64,000 bases of DNA from Cinclus cinclus (Eukaryota > Chordata > Aves > Passeriformes > Cinclidae): positions 5,864,834-5,928,833 of the forward strand of contig NC_085050.1 in assembly GCF_963662255.1 (NCBI RefSeq), in the 5' to 3' direction. Positions 24,384-35,470 of this stretch are shown here, piece by piece. The notes below the pieces were generated by a model. That model was not told the origin of the DNA. It saw nothing but the letters and a program-made list of their open reading frames with translations, and ran no database searches. The translations under genes were made by a program, and so were the position numbers. Positions within the stretch are counted from its first letter, which is position 1. Each line of letters starts with the position of its first letter.

Positions 24384-24385
<2 letters not shown>

Positions 24386-24416
<31 letters not shown>
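24386..24416 (+). repeat. (CA)n microsatellite
   Basis: About 15 CA units followed by GCAC, embedded in an otherwise unique AT-rich segment. Confidence 0.98.
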
Positions 24417-24421
<5 letters not shown>

Positions 24422-24454
24422 GAGGATTGAAATTCAATTATAGTTTTAAAATAA

Positions 24455-24760
24455 TACTGAAATTTGGAGGCAGAGGATAAAAAAGCAAGCGGCGCTCCTC
24501 ACAGCGAGGAATCCGGCGTGTTTTGAAGCACGATCAGGTTTCAGAGAGCTCGGAGCTGATGATAACGTGTTCAGCATATTCTGTGGTCAGGCTAGTTTGC
24601 AAACACGGACTCATTATTACTGAATGATCACAGCAGTTAATTGTCTTTGGAGAGAGGTTTAGAGTCCCCTTGTACTGTGCTTTTTTGTCTGTCCCATGTA
24701 CTTTCTCTCAGATCTCGGGAAGAACAGAATGTAAAACTACAGATCATCAAATTAGCCTTT
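24455..24760. promoter_or_regulatory. Candidate conserved non-coding element
   Basis: Contains CpG-bearing motifs in an AT-rich context (AGCAAGCGGCGCTCC, ATCCGGCGTG, ATAACGTGTTC, AACACGG) with ATCATTA, GTTAATTG and TAATAATGC-type sites. Unlike nearby neutral DNA, CpGs have not decayed. No reading frame of interest. Confidence 0.3.
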
Positions 24761-25321
24761 AATAATGCTGTGAGACCTGCGTGCACCACAAATACACAAA
24801 ATCCTTCCTTCTCCTCTGCTTTTTCTCCCTTGCACATATTATAAACAAAGGAAGAGAGCAGCAGGCTCTGTGTCAGATCTACCTATGTTTTCACTTTATC
24901 TTTGCTTCCATCATGTTTTTGACTAACTATATTGTTGTGCCTGTAGGAGAGGTGCCATATCATCAGATATTTGCAAAAATCTCAGCAGCAGCAGTGAGGA
25001 CTGTGAAACCCAAAACAGCCCAGGACTTTGCTGGCTGAGGGTGAGGCACGTTTTAATAACAGAGTGACATTGGGCTGGGAGTTTGCCAGCGATGCTCACA
25101 TCAACCCTGCAGCGTGAGGCTGGGCTGAATGCTGTGAGAAGGGATGTTGTTCTCTACTGAAAAGGAGGCTGAGCTGTGATTTTGGAGAGGAGAGCAGCCC
25201 ATTCTGGGGGAACTGTTGCTGTCTCCCATGCAGGAATGAGCCCAGAGACTGGATGTAAAACCTTTGGCTTCCCTTCCAGGTCAAGAAAGTCTGTGAAAAG
25301 GACCCGGCTGAGAGATAAACA

Positions 25322-25940
25322 TCACAGAATCATAAAACAGTTTGGCTTGGAAGGAATCTTAAAGACCATGTAGTTCCAAGCCCCTGCCATGGACAGGGAT
25401 GTCACCCACTAGATCAGGTTGCTCCAAGCCCTGTCTAATCTGGCTTTGAATACTTCCAGGAATGGAGAATCCACAACATCTTTGGACAACCTGTGACAGG
25501 TTGTCTCTGTGAGGGTCCCACCACCCTCACAGTAAAGAATTTTTTCCTAATATCCAATCTTAACCTGCTCTCTTTCAGTTTGAAGCCATTCTCCCTTGTT
25601 CTGTTACAATGTGCTCTTGTCAAAAGTCCCTCTCCAGCTCTCCTGTAGCCCCTTTAGGTACTGGCAGGTTCTAGAAAGTTTCCCCATGGGCTTCTCCAGG
25701 CTGAACAAGCTCATCTGTCTCAGCCTGTCTCCATAGGGTAGATGCTCCAGCCCTCAGGGAATCCCTCTGACTTCCTCTGGACTTGCTCTAACAGGTCCAC
25801 GTCCTTCTTATGCTGGGGATCCCAGAGCTGAACACAGCAATCCAGTGGGGTCTCACACAAGCAGAGCAGAGGGGCAGAGTCCTCTCCCTTGACCTCCTGG
25901 TCACACCTCTTTGGATGCAGTCCTTGCTTTGATGCAAACT
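25322..25940 (-). mobile_element. CR1 LINE, about 0.6 kb, with decayed ORF2 C-terminus
   Basis: Minus-strand copy. The tail is seen in plus sense as CAGAATCATAAAACAGTTTGG, then GTTGCTCCAAGCCCTGTC. The ORF2 end is translated on the minus strand as NGFKLKESRLRLDIRKKFF (25530-25595) and further upstream DLLEQVQRKSEGFPEGW. Frames are broken between blocks. Faces opposite to the copy at 19.4 kb. Confidence 0.93.
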
Positions 25941-28906
25941 TGAGAGTTGGGGAAGAGACTGGGCTGGGGAAGGGGAATACAGGGAGCAGTAGCAAAAACT
26001 AAGAGAGCAGCAAGGAGGTAATGCCAAGGAAAGGCAAACGCAGCCCGTGAGCCAAAGAGGTCTGCTTGGCTGTAATGTTCCCAGCTCTGAGATTTGGTGG
26101 TTGAACTTTGCCTTGGAATTGGTTGGATCAGGTGGAAAATCCATGGGGGTTACACCTTTGCTCTCTTCCAGCAGGCATCAGCATTTGTATTTCCAGGAGT
26201 ATCTCAAGTACTGCTTTCCCCACAGTGGTACATTGGCAGGTTTTTTTACAGGTGTTCAGGGGCAAACCCCAAAACACAAAAAACCCAAAATCCAGGGGTG
26301 AAGACTGAGATTCACTCTCTGCCACAGAGGCTTAAAAAGTGCCTTTGGTTGGTGCATTTCTGTAGTATTCAGAAAATTAGCCAGGAGAAAGGAGCAGACG
26401 AGCAACACCTTCACCCACCACGTGAGGTTTGCGCCTCCACTTGAAGTTTCCTAACTGAAACCTGTGATACCCAGAACTTCAAAATCTGGTCCTGATTACC
26501 AATTCCTTTGCTAACAGAATGTGGGTCTGGGCTTGTAGCTGAGTGCAGTTCAGTCCTGCATCCCTGTAAATTTGGACAGAACAGGCTGGAGGGTTGCACA
26601 TCAGTGAAACATTACTGAAATATGTCCCTGCCCATGGATTTCAGTACTGTCTGCTCTCATAAGCAGCTTGTTGCACAAGTCACATTGCCTGTGGTTTTTC
26701 ACTGGTAGATAGATCAAAGACTTTCCAAGTGCTTTGGATGTGCTTCATCCCACCTTTGCTCCTTTCTCTTTCCTCAGCAAACACTCTGCCATCCAGTCAT
26801 TATTTTCACCCGAAGCACTTGGTCGACCAAATTTAGCAAAGGCAGGGTGGCATCATACATAATTTGGGTTTCTAATGGATTTGTGCAAACTGCTGGTGGG
26901 GAGAGCAGTGACTTGGTCCCCAGAATGAGGCCACAGCCCCCTCCACTGCTGGGCATGTTTTTCTTGTCCTGGGAAAAAGGGGAAAATCTGTAGGGGAAAG
27001 GTCTTCAGGAAAATAGTTTCATTAGGAAAATAGGTTTCGTTAGGCCTGCTACTCCAAATTATTTTTTTTTATTCTGTGCAGTTCAAAATCCATTGTTACA
27101 GTACATCTCAAAATACATCTGTCTGGAGGATTGTTTTGCTTTTTAACATCTCTTTCCAATAGCCTTTTGGCCATGCTGGGGAAGGACTCCAAAAGATGCT
27201 TTTCTCAAATTGCTGATGACATCTATAACCCTAGATATGGTTCCTCTCTAAGACCAGCTTACATAATATACTGTCACACTTGGGTGTGTTGACACATGAC
27301 AGTATAAAGCACTCACCAGTTACTAACCTCTGTTTTGGGGTCTTTGAGGTGACATCATCTCTAACTCCACTGGAGCTGGCACACAGGAAAGATGAGTCTG
27401 CACCAACATGCCTGAAATTTTAGTGTTGTGTCCAGCTGGTGTCAGTAACATACCCAAAAACGGAATTGAAAATGCCCTAATAATTGGAAAAATATTGACC
27501 TGATTTCTTTCCCCCCTGGTTCATTCACATATTTAGAAGTGAAAATGCTTTCACAGCTGATGGCTCAATGTGGACTGGTTTCCATGCACCCCACAGCTCT
27601 GAGAATCCCAATGGATATGTAATTGTCTGAGCCATTTTGGGTCACCAAAGAGAGAGGTTATTTCAGTCACTGCACATTAAACTTCTGGGACCCTCTAAAG
27701 TGAGGATTTGCTGCCACATAAAACTGGTGTGGGATGGGCTTGGGAGGCAGGATTTGGTAGTATTTCATCAGTGCATTAGCAAGCAAGAGCACCAGAGCCA
27801 TTAGGGGCTTTGGGACAGCCCAGACCAGAGTGGTGAGGAAAACAAGTTCCTTTGCTAATGGAGCAATTTTATTTTTGCTTCCTGTTCAGAATGATGCCCA
27901 TAAGACATTGCCTGGAGTCAGAAGCTCTAATCTGCCACATGGGCACAAGAAAAGAGGTCTCTGTTATTCAAAGTTCATTTAAAAATACTTTGATGACTCA
28001 CAGGGAAGGACAAATTAGCTTAATCTTTCCAGCTCTTAGTGGCTTTTGGGTTTTCTGCTTTTTGTTTTGTTTTGTTTAGTTTAGTTTTTTGGTCCTAGAG
28101 TCTTCAATGCTCATCCAAAGGTGTGAGCTGGGAACCCTGGGGAATGATTTGGGCAAATTAGAGGGACCATGCTGTTTGGAAGCTGGAGATTTCTCTTCCA
28201 GAGAGTTTTTTGCCTACTAGGCCCCTTCATGTAACCTACCCCAGCTGAAGTACAGGATCACAGCCTCTCATTTTGCCTCCTTCTGATTGAAAATAAGTGA
28301 GGCAAGGGCTGGATGCTGGATGCAATGACTTTCACTATTACAAATCTTGTCACAAGCTGCCACCTGAAGGTGATATTGTGCACCTGTTGCTTTTGCTTTT
28401 TGTGCCAGAAAAATGGGATTCTTGTCACTAGGGTGAATTTCTTCTTGTCATTTTTAAGCAGAGGTTCTCTAGCCTTCAAATAAGCAAACACCAAAGGTGG
28501 CATCTCATATCCACTGAAAACTAGTGGTTTGGAGAAAGATATTTTATTTGGATGAGAAGCTGAGCTGTGAGAAACAAATATTTGTTTATTTGTTTGTTTG
28601 TTTGTTTGTGTGCCTTAGCTACAGAACCCAACATTTGTTAAAAATTTAGGTCTTGCTCTGGCCAAGCTTAAAATTTGTAGCTTTATTTCAATAACCCAAC
28701 AAATTAAAAAAAAAAAATCCAAACATTCTTGTGTCAAGCCAAAATGTTCCTTTGGTTTAAAGAAAAATGTTTTATCTTCAGGCAGAGGATGTTCTTGAAA
28801 TTTACTTCTAAGAGCTTTGTGTGATGAAACCCTAAAAATCTTTTCTGACACAGAAGGAGAGCCCATGGCTTTCTCTCCAGCCTGTAGATTAAATTTCCCA
28901 ATATTC
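25941..28906. other. Intergenic, nothing recognised
   Basis: Unique sequence with only the (TTTG)n run at 28.58 kb. Short frames only. Confidence 0.6.
28578..28609 (+). repeat. (TTTG)n microsatellite
   Basis: ATTTGTTTATTTG followed by several perfect TTTG units. Confidence 0.95.
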
Positions 28907-29012
28907 ACAGAACCATAGAAGAGTTTGGGTTGGAAGGAACCTTAAAGATCATGTAGTTCCAACTTCCCTGGCACCAACAAGGATGCCATGGAAAGGGACA
29001 CCCTTTCCACTG
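28907..29012 (-). mobile_element. CR1 LINE 3' tail fragment
   Basis: Only the last about 105 bp of a minus-strand CR1: in plus sense AGAACCATAGAAGAGTTTGG, GGAAGGAACCTTAAAGATCA and GGACACCCTTTCCACTG. Severe 5' truncation, as is typical for CR1. Confidence 0.88.
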
Positions 29013-30903
29013 CATATTCATGTTGATCTATGAGAAGTTTAATAGTGTCAGTAAAAGAAAATGAAAAATCCCACCAGAGGCCTTTAACAGGGTGACTCAG
29101 ATGGCACACTGCAGCCTGTATCTAGACTGGGAGTATATTTTACACAGAGCTCAGCAAACCATGAAGCTTCCCACATTTCTGCAGCTGCTTTTGTGTCTCC
29201 TACAGCTCACCTTTCCCTGGGGGCAGCTGAAGCTGGGTCCTGTCATCCCCAGTAGTAGGAGGTGGTATGTGACTGGTTCAGGGGACAACATGCTGCCCCT
29301 GCAATGCTGACCTCAATAATTCAACCCATGGGGCTTTGGAAATGCCTAATTGTGAAGCTGTGGTCTTGTGGTTTGAGGCAGGGAGATGGGAGATTTTCAG
29401 ATGGCCCCAGGAGGAGGAGGAAATAATCTCATAGCCCCAGTGCATGTACTACACATGAAGCTGTTGGATGAAAGAAAAGGATGTTGATGTGTGTAAGGGA
29501 GAAATGATTATAACTGCATTTTTTTGGGTAAACTTACTCCCCACTGAAGATAAATAGTCTGGTCTTCTCTGCTAAGTCACAGCCTCCCATTCAAATCTTT
29601 GGGTTTTCTGTTCACAGAATGACCTTTAATTGTGTTAAAGGCTCTGCAAATCTCTGTTTTGGAGAGACTGGTAGCTAGAATGGAATGGCTCCTTACATAA
29701 AGCCAAGAGACATGAATAGTTCAAGGCAGCTGCAGGGATTAATGCTTTGCAGGGCAGCTCTTTGTCTTGAGCCATAGAGAGGACTGGTATTTGGCACTCT
29801 GTCTTGCTGCATATTTTATGGTCTGGAAGAGGTCTTAACAACTTTTATAATGCAGTCACTCTACAATGACTCTCTTCAGTGGGGTTCAGAGCTCATTGGT
29901 ATGAAAACATGCAGTATTTCCCTTTTTGCATGGGTGTGTGGGACAGGGCACTCTCCACCGAGGAATTCCTTCCAGGTATATTCCAGGTATTCCAAAAAAG
30001 ACTTGCTGCTAGTATCTGAGGTTCCAAAGGTCATGAGATTTAGGGTGGAGTTGTGAGTTTTGGCAAGATGATACATGGTTTTGGTTTGGTTTCTTTTTTT
30101 CAGAAGGGGAACGTGCTCATGTGCTGAGCCATTGGCACAGAGCACTTGGGGTCTGAGGCCGTGACCAGTGCTCTGCAATGCCAGACCTGGGGATACAAAG
30201 ACAACCCTTAATAGATACCAGCTCAAGATATTCCGTGGTAAAGGAGGTGACCTTGAGCCTAGCAAGATGATTTGATCTCTGAGGCCAATTATTATTGCAT
30301 GCACTAAGCCACTGCTGGTCGCTGCATTTTAGGCGAACAGGAAACATTTTGGTCATGCCTATTAACTACAAAACCTTGCTGCTCTACCAGTTCTGATACC
30401 AAATTCCCTTCATGCTGCTTCTTTCTTGCAGTTTATTTCTTCTTTCCAGCATATATTTTCTTTCCACTTGTTTATTACAAGAGAGAACAGCATTTATCTC
30501 TTCTGACTCAACCTTTGCTTCCTAAAAGCTCACAGTAAGTCCAGACTCTGCTCCCACTGAGATGGAGGGACAAATCTGGTGCAACCTCCTTCTAGGCTAT
30601 AGGAAATCTGTAGGGAGGTAATCCCATTTTGAAATTTTGTAGACAGGAAATGCACATTCTGTGAGATCATCCACTGTGATATCTGTTGGGAGGAACTAGA
30701 GATGCCATGTGCAGTGCTCAGCTCACCCAAACCCTGTCTGACAGGAAAAGGAATTCCTGTGTAATAAAAATTAAGATAATTGCCTATGAAGAAATGTTTC
30801 ATTGTCAAGGGTATTTTCATACACATTAGTGGAGAGGAGGTCAAATTCAGAGAACATAAGATCAAGTCCTGGAAGGGATAACTTTGTTTTTGTTTGAATT
30901 ACC

Positions 30904-30923
30904 TTCCCCGCCCCGCCCCCCCC
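30904..30923. promoter_or_regulatory. C-rich run with GC-box motifs
   Basis: CCCCGCCCCGCCCCC is a double Sp1/KLF GC box and, on the minus strand, a four-run G-quadruplex-capable tract. It stands in CpG-poor intergenic sequence with no visible exon nearby. Confidence 0.45.
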
Positions 30924-30943
30924 AAAATGTTGGGTTCTGGGGT

Positions 30944-30993
30944 AAGTCTTCACTTATTTTTCTGTGGAAAGTCTTCACTTATTTTTCTGTGGA
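30944..30993. repeat. Perfect 25-bp tandem duplication
   Basis: AAGTCTTCACTTATTTTTCT plus GTGGA occurs twice head-to-tail (30944-30968, 30969-30993) without a mismatch, indicating a recent event. Confidence 0.95.
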
Positions 30994-31056
30994 GAGCTTA
31001 AAGTTCTAAAACTCTGGAATGTCTGAGCAAAGAGAATATCATTGTTCTCTCCATCT

Positions 31057-31100
31057 ATTCCACATCTATTGAGGAAGATATTCCACATATATTGAAGAAA
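31057..31100. repeat. Imperfect 23-bp tandem duplication
   Basis: ATTCCACATCTATTGAGGAAG is followed by ATTCCACATATATTGAAGAA, with two or three mismatches. It lies 64 bp after another tandem duplication. Confidence 0.9.
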
Positions 31101-31740
31101 AAAGCTTTTTTCTTTCAGCATCTCTAAGTGCAAAGCTGAGCAGTTCACCCAGCTCCATTTGAATCCCCAGCCCAGACCTGCACACCTCTGAATGTGAGGA
31201 TACTAGGAATATTCAGTTTAAAGGAATCAGACCTGCCTGTGGAGAAGTATCTGGTCCTCTCCTGTTATTTGCTCTGATCTAGCAAAATCAAACTTCATGT
31301 CAAGGGACAGTGAAAGTAAAGTGTGATTTTCATGTTAAAGAGAGGGAAAATTAAGAAAGGGAAAAATGTGGAAGGAATATGCTATTATAGATTTTTGGGC
31401 TTTTGTGGCTGGAGTAAAGGCAGCTGGGTGGAGGATGAGGACAGAGCTGTGCAGGAGATGCTGTTTTACTCTTACACTTTCACTTGCCTATAAATACATG
31501 TAAGTTCAGTACTATTGGGACTGGATTTGTAGTGAAGTTTGCTAGGACAAGTAGTGAGGGATGGATGTGGGGGGGGGGGGAAATTATGAGAAGATGCCTT
31601 CAAAATATTCAGAATGAGGAGAGATGCTCTTGCTGATGCTGGCCATGGGTTTGGAAGACCTTGGTTTTGTTCTGGGATCAATCATACGACGCCACACAAA
31701 GGTTTCAGCTCATACATTTGCTTTGCAGTTTTAAGAGGCT

Positions 31741-31955
31741 TAGGAAAAGGTTCTTCCCCCAGAGGTGTCTGGGCACTGAACAGGCTCCCCAGGGCAGGGG
31801 TCACAGCCCCAGCCTGACAGAGCTCCAGGAGTGTTTGGACAATGCTCTGGGCACAGGGTGGGACTCTTGGGCCTCTCTTGTGCAGGGCCAGGAGTTGGAC
31901 TTCTTGGTCCTTATGGGTTTCTTCAAGCTCAGGATATTCCATGATTCTATGATTA
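31741..31955 (+). mobile_element. CR1 LINE 3' end (young subfamily, copy C)
   Basis: Shares about 108 bp identical by eye with copies A and B (GGTGTCTGGGCACTGAACAG through GTGGGACTCTTGGG). It then diverges in the terminal 80 bp (CCTCTCTTGTGCAGGGCCAGG, GGACTTCTTGGTCC) and ends with an intact tail ATTCCATGATTCTATGATT. Confidence 0.92.
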
Positions 31956-33183
31956 CTTTGGGAGTGCCTGTACAGCTACATGGACTTGGACATACATGCT
32001 GGGTGCATAACTTCTTCACAGTGGTTCAGAGAAGTCAGAATCTGTACAAGATAAGAGACCCTTTGAATCCCTTGTGTGTTAGGGAGCTTGTTTGAGCAGT
32101 TTGAGGCACCACATGAAATACATTAGGTCTTCATCAGGGAAATAACTCATGTCTCTTCACCAAAGGGATCTAAGAAAGAGGTAAGCAGGACACCTTTGTA
32201 CCAAATACATTATCTTCTCATCTACTTTGGCTCTGCTGAACATCAGCACTGGCATATTAAGAGCAAATATTTGAAAGCAGCTCTTCCTGTCTGCAGGCAA
32301 AGGGCAGTGATTGTGGGGTGGAACAACACCTGGTGGTTGGGATCCTGATAGGATTAGCAAAAGCCCAGAACTGAGCTTCCAGACAACATACTGCTAAAAA
32401 ACAGGATTCACAAACTCTCAGATTTTGATCTCTGTTTTTTGATCTCTGTATGCAGTAGTCCAAGGGGTTCTTGAAAGAAATGTTTCACCACTCTGTCCTT
32501 CCAGAGAGACCTCATGTCAGTTTGATACTGAGGGACCTTGGACTGAGCAGCAGTGCCTGCCTTTCTCCTCATCTCCTTCAGCTGCACACTCTCCAGAGAA
32601 CTCTTCCCCTCCCTCCTCCCCCCCCTCCTCACTTTGTCTCCTGCTTAGTAATATCTCCTTCTGTTTGTCCTTGATTTTAACAACTGAGAATGTGTTGACT
32701 ACTCTGGATTTTTGAATGAGTGCCTACTGGGCAGCTGGTGTTGTTGGCATTTTGGTCTAGACTGATGAGAAGAAAGGAGAAGGACTTGGATTCAGGACTC
32801 CAAAAATTAAAACCACCTCATTTTTCATCCCCTTTGATTAACTCACTGGTTTATTTGCCTGTAACAATGACAAATGATGCCACCAGCTGATGCTATCACA
32901 TTTGGCAGTGTCATCTTGGTTTTGAACTCATCAATTAAAACCCTACATTTTATGGTAATGCTTCATGAGCTCTTGGGGGAAAAAATGTCTCTGACAGATA
33001 CAAGCTAAGTGGGAATCAAAACGGTTCCCAACAGTACAAACAAATAGTTCCTTCACATCCTACTATTTATTCAGAACTACTTATATTCACCAATGCTGCT
33101 CACTGCCATGATTGTAGGATGCCTGCGTTTTATTCTCATCGGGGATTTTTGTCTGCTTTACTGTGAGTCTAAAGTTGATATTA

Positions 33184-33199
33184 TTTACACCAGTGTAAA
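33184..33199. repeat. Perfect short inverted repeat (TTTACAC-CA-GTGTAAA)
   Basis: Seven-base perfect arms with a 2-base spacer, in an AT-rich stretch. It could be a relic of the same palindromic ancient repeat family as at 39.6 kb or a paired binding site (forkhead GTAAAC or T-box-like CACC halves). Confidence 0.5.
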
Positions 33200-34789
33200 C
33201 TGGGAGCACTTGCACAAAAATTGACTTTGCTGGCTTTACAGTAGAACAGGCTCCAGAAAGGCTAAAAATGCCTCATCCAAGCAGCTGAGGGCAGGTGGTT
33301 GCTTGTCGAAGTAGAGATCTCACCTTTCACTTAAAATCGGGTTCCTGCCTTCCTGGCTTTTAGGAGAGGCTCTCTGAATGCAGAAGTCTCACACCCAGAA
33401 AGCAAACTAAGACTGAAAGTGTTGTATTCTTCCCCTCTTGTTATTGTTGCCTGAGGGCTGGGAAGGTGTTTAATGTTGGTGAATTTTCAGGTCAGATATT
33501 GCTGGATGTCAGGGCTTTGCAAGGAAGTTATCCCATGCCTGTTGCATCCATTAATGCCAGCAACAGTTTTGGTCTCCAGGATGCTCTGCTTGTGGAATGG
33601 AATAAACCCTCTCCTGTCTAGAAATATTTTACATCCAATGGAGAGGAACACACACCCCAAATCCCCCAGACTACCTGGCATGCTTCATTAGGGGATCATG
33701 AATCCCCTAATGTTTAATTGCCATCATGAATTGAACAAGTGAATTCAAACTTTGACCCTGCAAGGTCTGTGGAGGAGACACAGGTAGATCTAAATGGCCT
33801 TGCATTTCACATGAAATCTAATTTTTTTCAGGTAAAGCCAGTAGAATGAGTGGCTATAAGTCTGACCTGTAAAATGCAAAGTACTCATCCCTCACCTCCC
33901 CCTCCTGTGGTGCTGTTAGTAATTAATTCAGCACATCTGCTAATGCTCCTTGTCTCTCTCCACTGCCCATGGCTCTTGTTTAAATGTTAATACCACATGT
34001 GCTACCTTTTGTCTGGAGATGAAGATGGATTGCTGTGTCAGACTGGATTTAAATTCATTTTGCTGTTAAAAATTTGTAATTATATTGAAAGGTTGTATAA
34101 AGTCCAAGACCTCTCTGGGCTACTGTGGTTAATTAGCTGCTACAAATATGGCATTCGATCAAATTGTTCTCACTGCATTAAACTTGGTTTTTAAACACTT
34201 GAAATAGTTGAGGTATTAGCAATGCTTGATTACTGGAAGGTCACAGTCTTCGTTACTCATCCAAGCTGTGTGTCAGGCAATTTAAGTGCAAATGGATTTG
34301 TGGGTTGAAGTGCCCTCTGAGAAGGGATTTGGTAATGGTTGGCAAATTTGCACAGACACTGAGGATGTAGTGGGAGGCTGGGACCTTCACTACGAGATGG
34401 GTTCTTCATGCAGCAGATCAGGTGAGATCTGTCCCTGCTCACAGGCTCCACCAAGCAGTGTTTGTGAGGGACCTGCTGAAAAGGTTCTGTCAGGCTGTTT
34501 GTAGGAAGGGAGAGGATTGCTCCAAATAAATTCAGATGTGGATGAAAAGAAAGCTTTCAATGATGATATGAAATTGGGAAGGGAGCTACCACACATACAT
34601 GGAAATTAATGTCTTTGTGCTGATACTCTGAAAAACATTGACTTTTGACAAAGCTTTGTGACTAAAGACAAGGAAGACATCTCTTGAAGGTGCATCTGGT
34701 GGCACCAGCAGACAGAAGAAAGCTCCTGGGTGGTAGTCAGGGCTCTGCCCCATTTGTTTGAAGGCATCATGTGGCTGAGACCTGTGGGG

Positions 34790-34860
34790 TACCTAACACA
34801 GATACCTTCACCTTAGAGGTGGGGACACTGAGGCAGGAGGTTTGTCAAGGTCACAGACAA
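34790..34860 (+). repeat. MIR-like SINE core relic
   Basis: GAGGTGGGGACACTGAGGCA followed by GGTTTGTCAAGGTCACAG resembles the MIR core (gaggaaactgaggc ... cccaaggtcacac). Only about 60-70 bp can be matched by eye. MIRs are rare but present in birds. A weaker similar piece occurs near 48265. Confidence 0.4.
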
Positions 34861-35229
34861 CAAGAAATCTAATATTTTCTAGAAACTAATCCAAATCTTC
34901 TCTACTGTTAAAAGTGCACTTCAGTGCATTAAAGTCAGCCCTCAGCCTCTCTCTGCAGGGATGCTGCTGCTGCAGGATGGGGTCCATATTTCAAAACAAT
35001 ACAACAGATCCTCTCTCCTTGGTAGCTCTCACCTGCCACCTCCATGCCCCTAAGTGAGGAAGGCAGTGGGTATTCAGCTCCCCAAAAAGGGTGCAGCAAG
35101 CTGTGCTGCACCCCTGATTCTTATTCCAGGAGCTCCCCAAAAATCATTATTGCTATCTGCTCCTCTGCAGGAATGTGCGTGGCCATATTCATTGGTCTTT
35201 CTTTTGGAAAAATACAGGGAAGAGATTAT

Positions 35230-35470
35230 TCTTTCTCTCTTCACCGGACATGTGCTATCTCCCAGCCCCGCAGCCCGCAGCTGGTTTTCTTTGTGAGAGG
35301 ATTTTGGCTGAGCTGCGGTGATAATCACACAGCTGGGCAGTGGGAAATCCCTCCCAGTAGCTGACGCCTGCCTAATCGCCGCTGGTTGTGTTCGGAGACT
35401 CCAGGACCTGCTGTAATAACACAGCCACTTAATTAGTCTTTTCCTGAGTAAAGGCTTTGGAAAGCAAAGC
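35230..35470. promoter_or_regulatory. Candidate enhancer (GATA/E-box/homeodomain cluster)
   Basis: Within 200 bp: CAGCTGG E-boxes (35277 and 35329), GTGATAATCACAC (GATA-type), CCTAATCGCCG, CACTTAATTAGTC and undecayed CpGs. The clustering suggests a regulatory element; no splice-flanked frame is seen. Confidence 0.3.

Larger units (their letters stand above)
29013..31740. other. Intergenic with small duplications
   Basis: Contains the GC-box run, the two small tandem duplications near 31 kb and a 12-G run at 31569-31580. No gene recognised. Confidence 0.6.
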
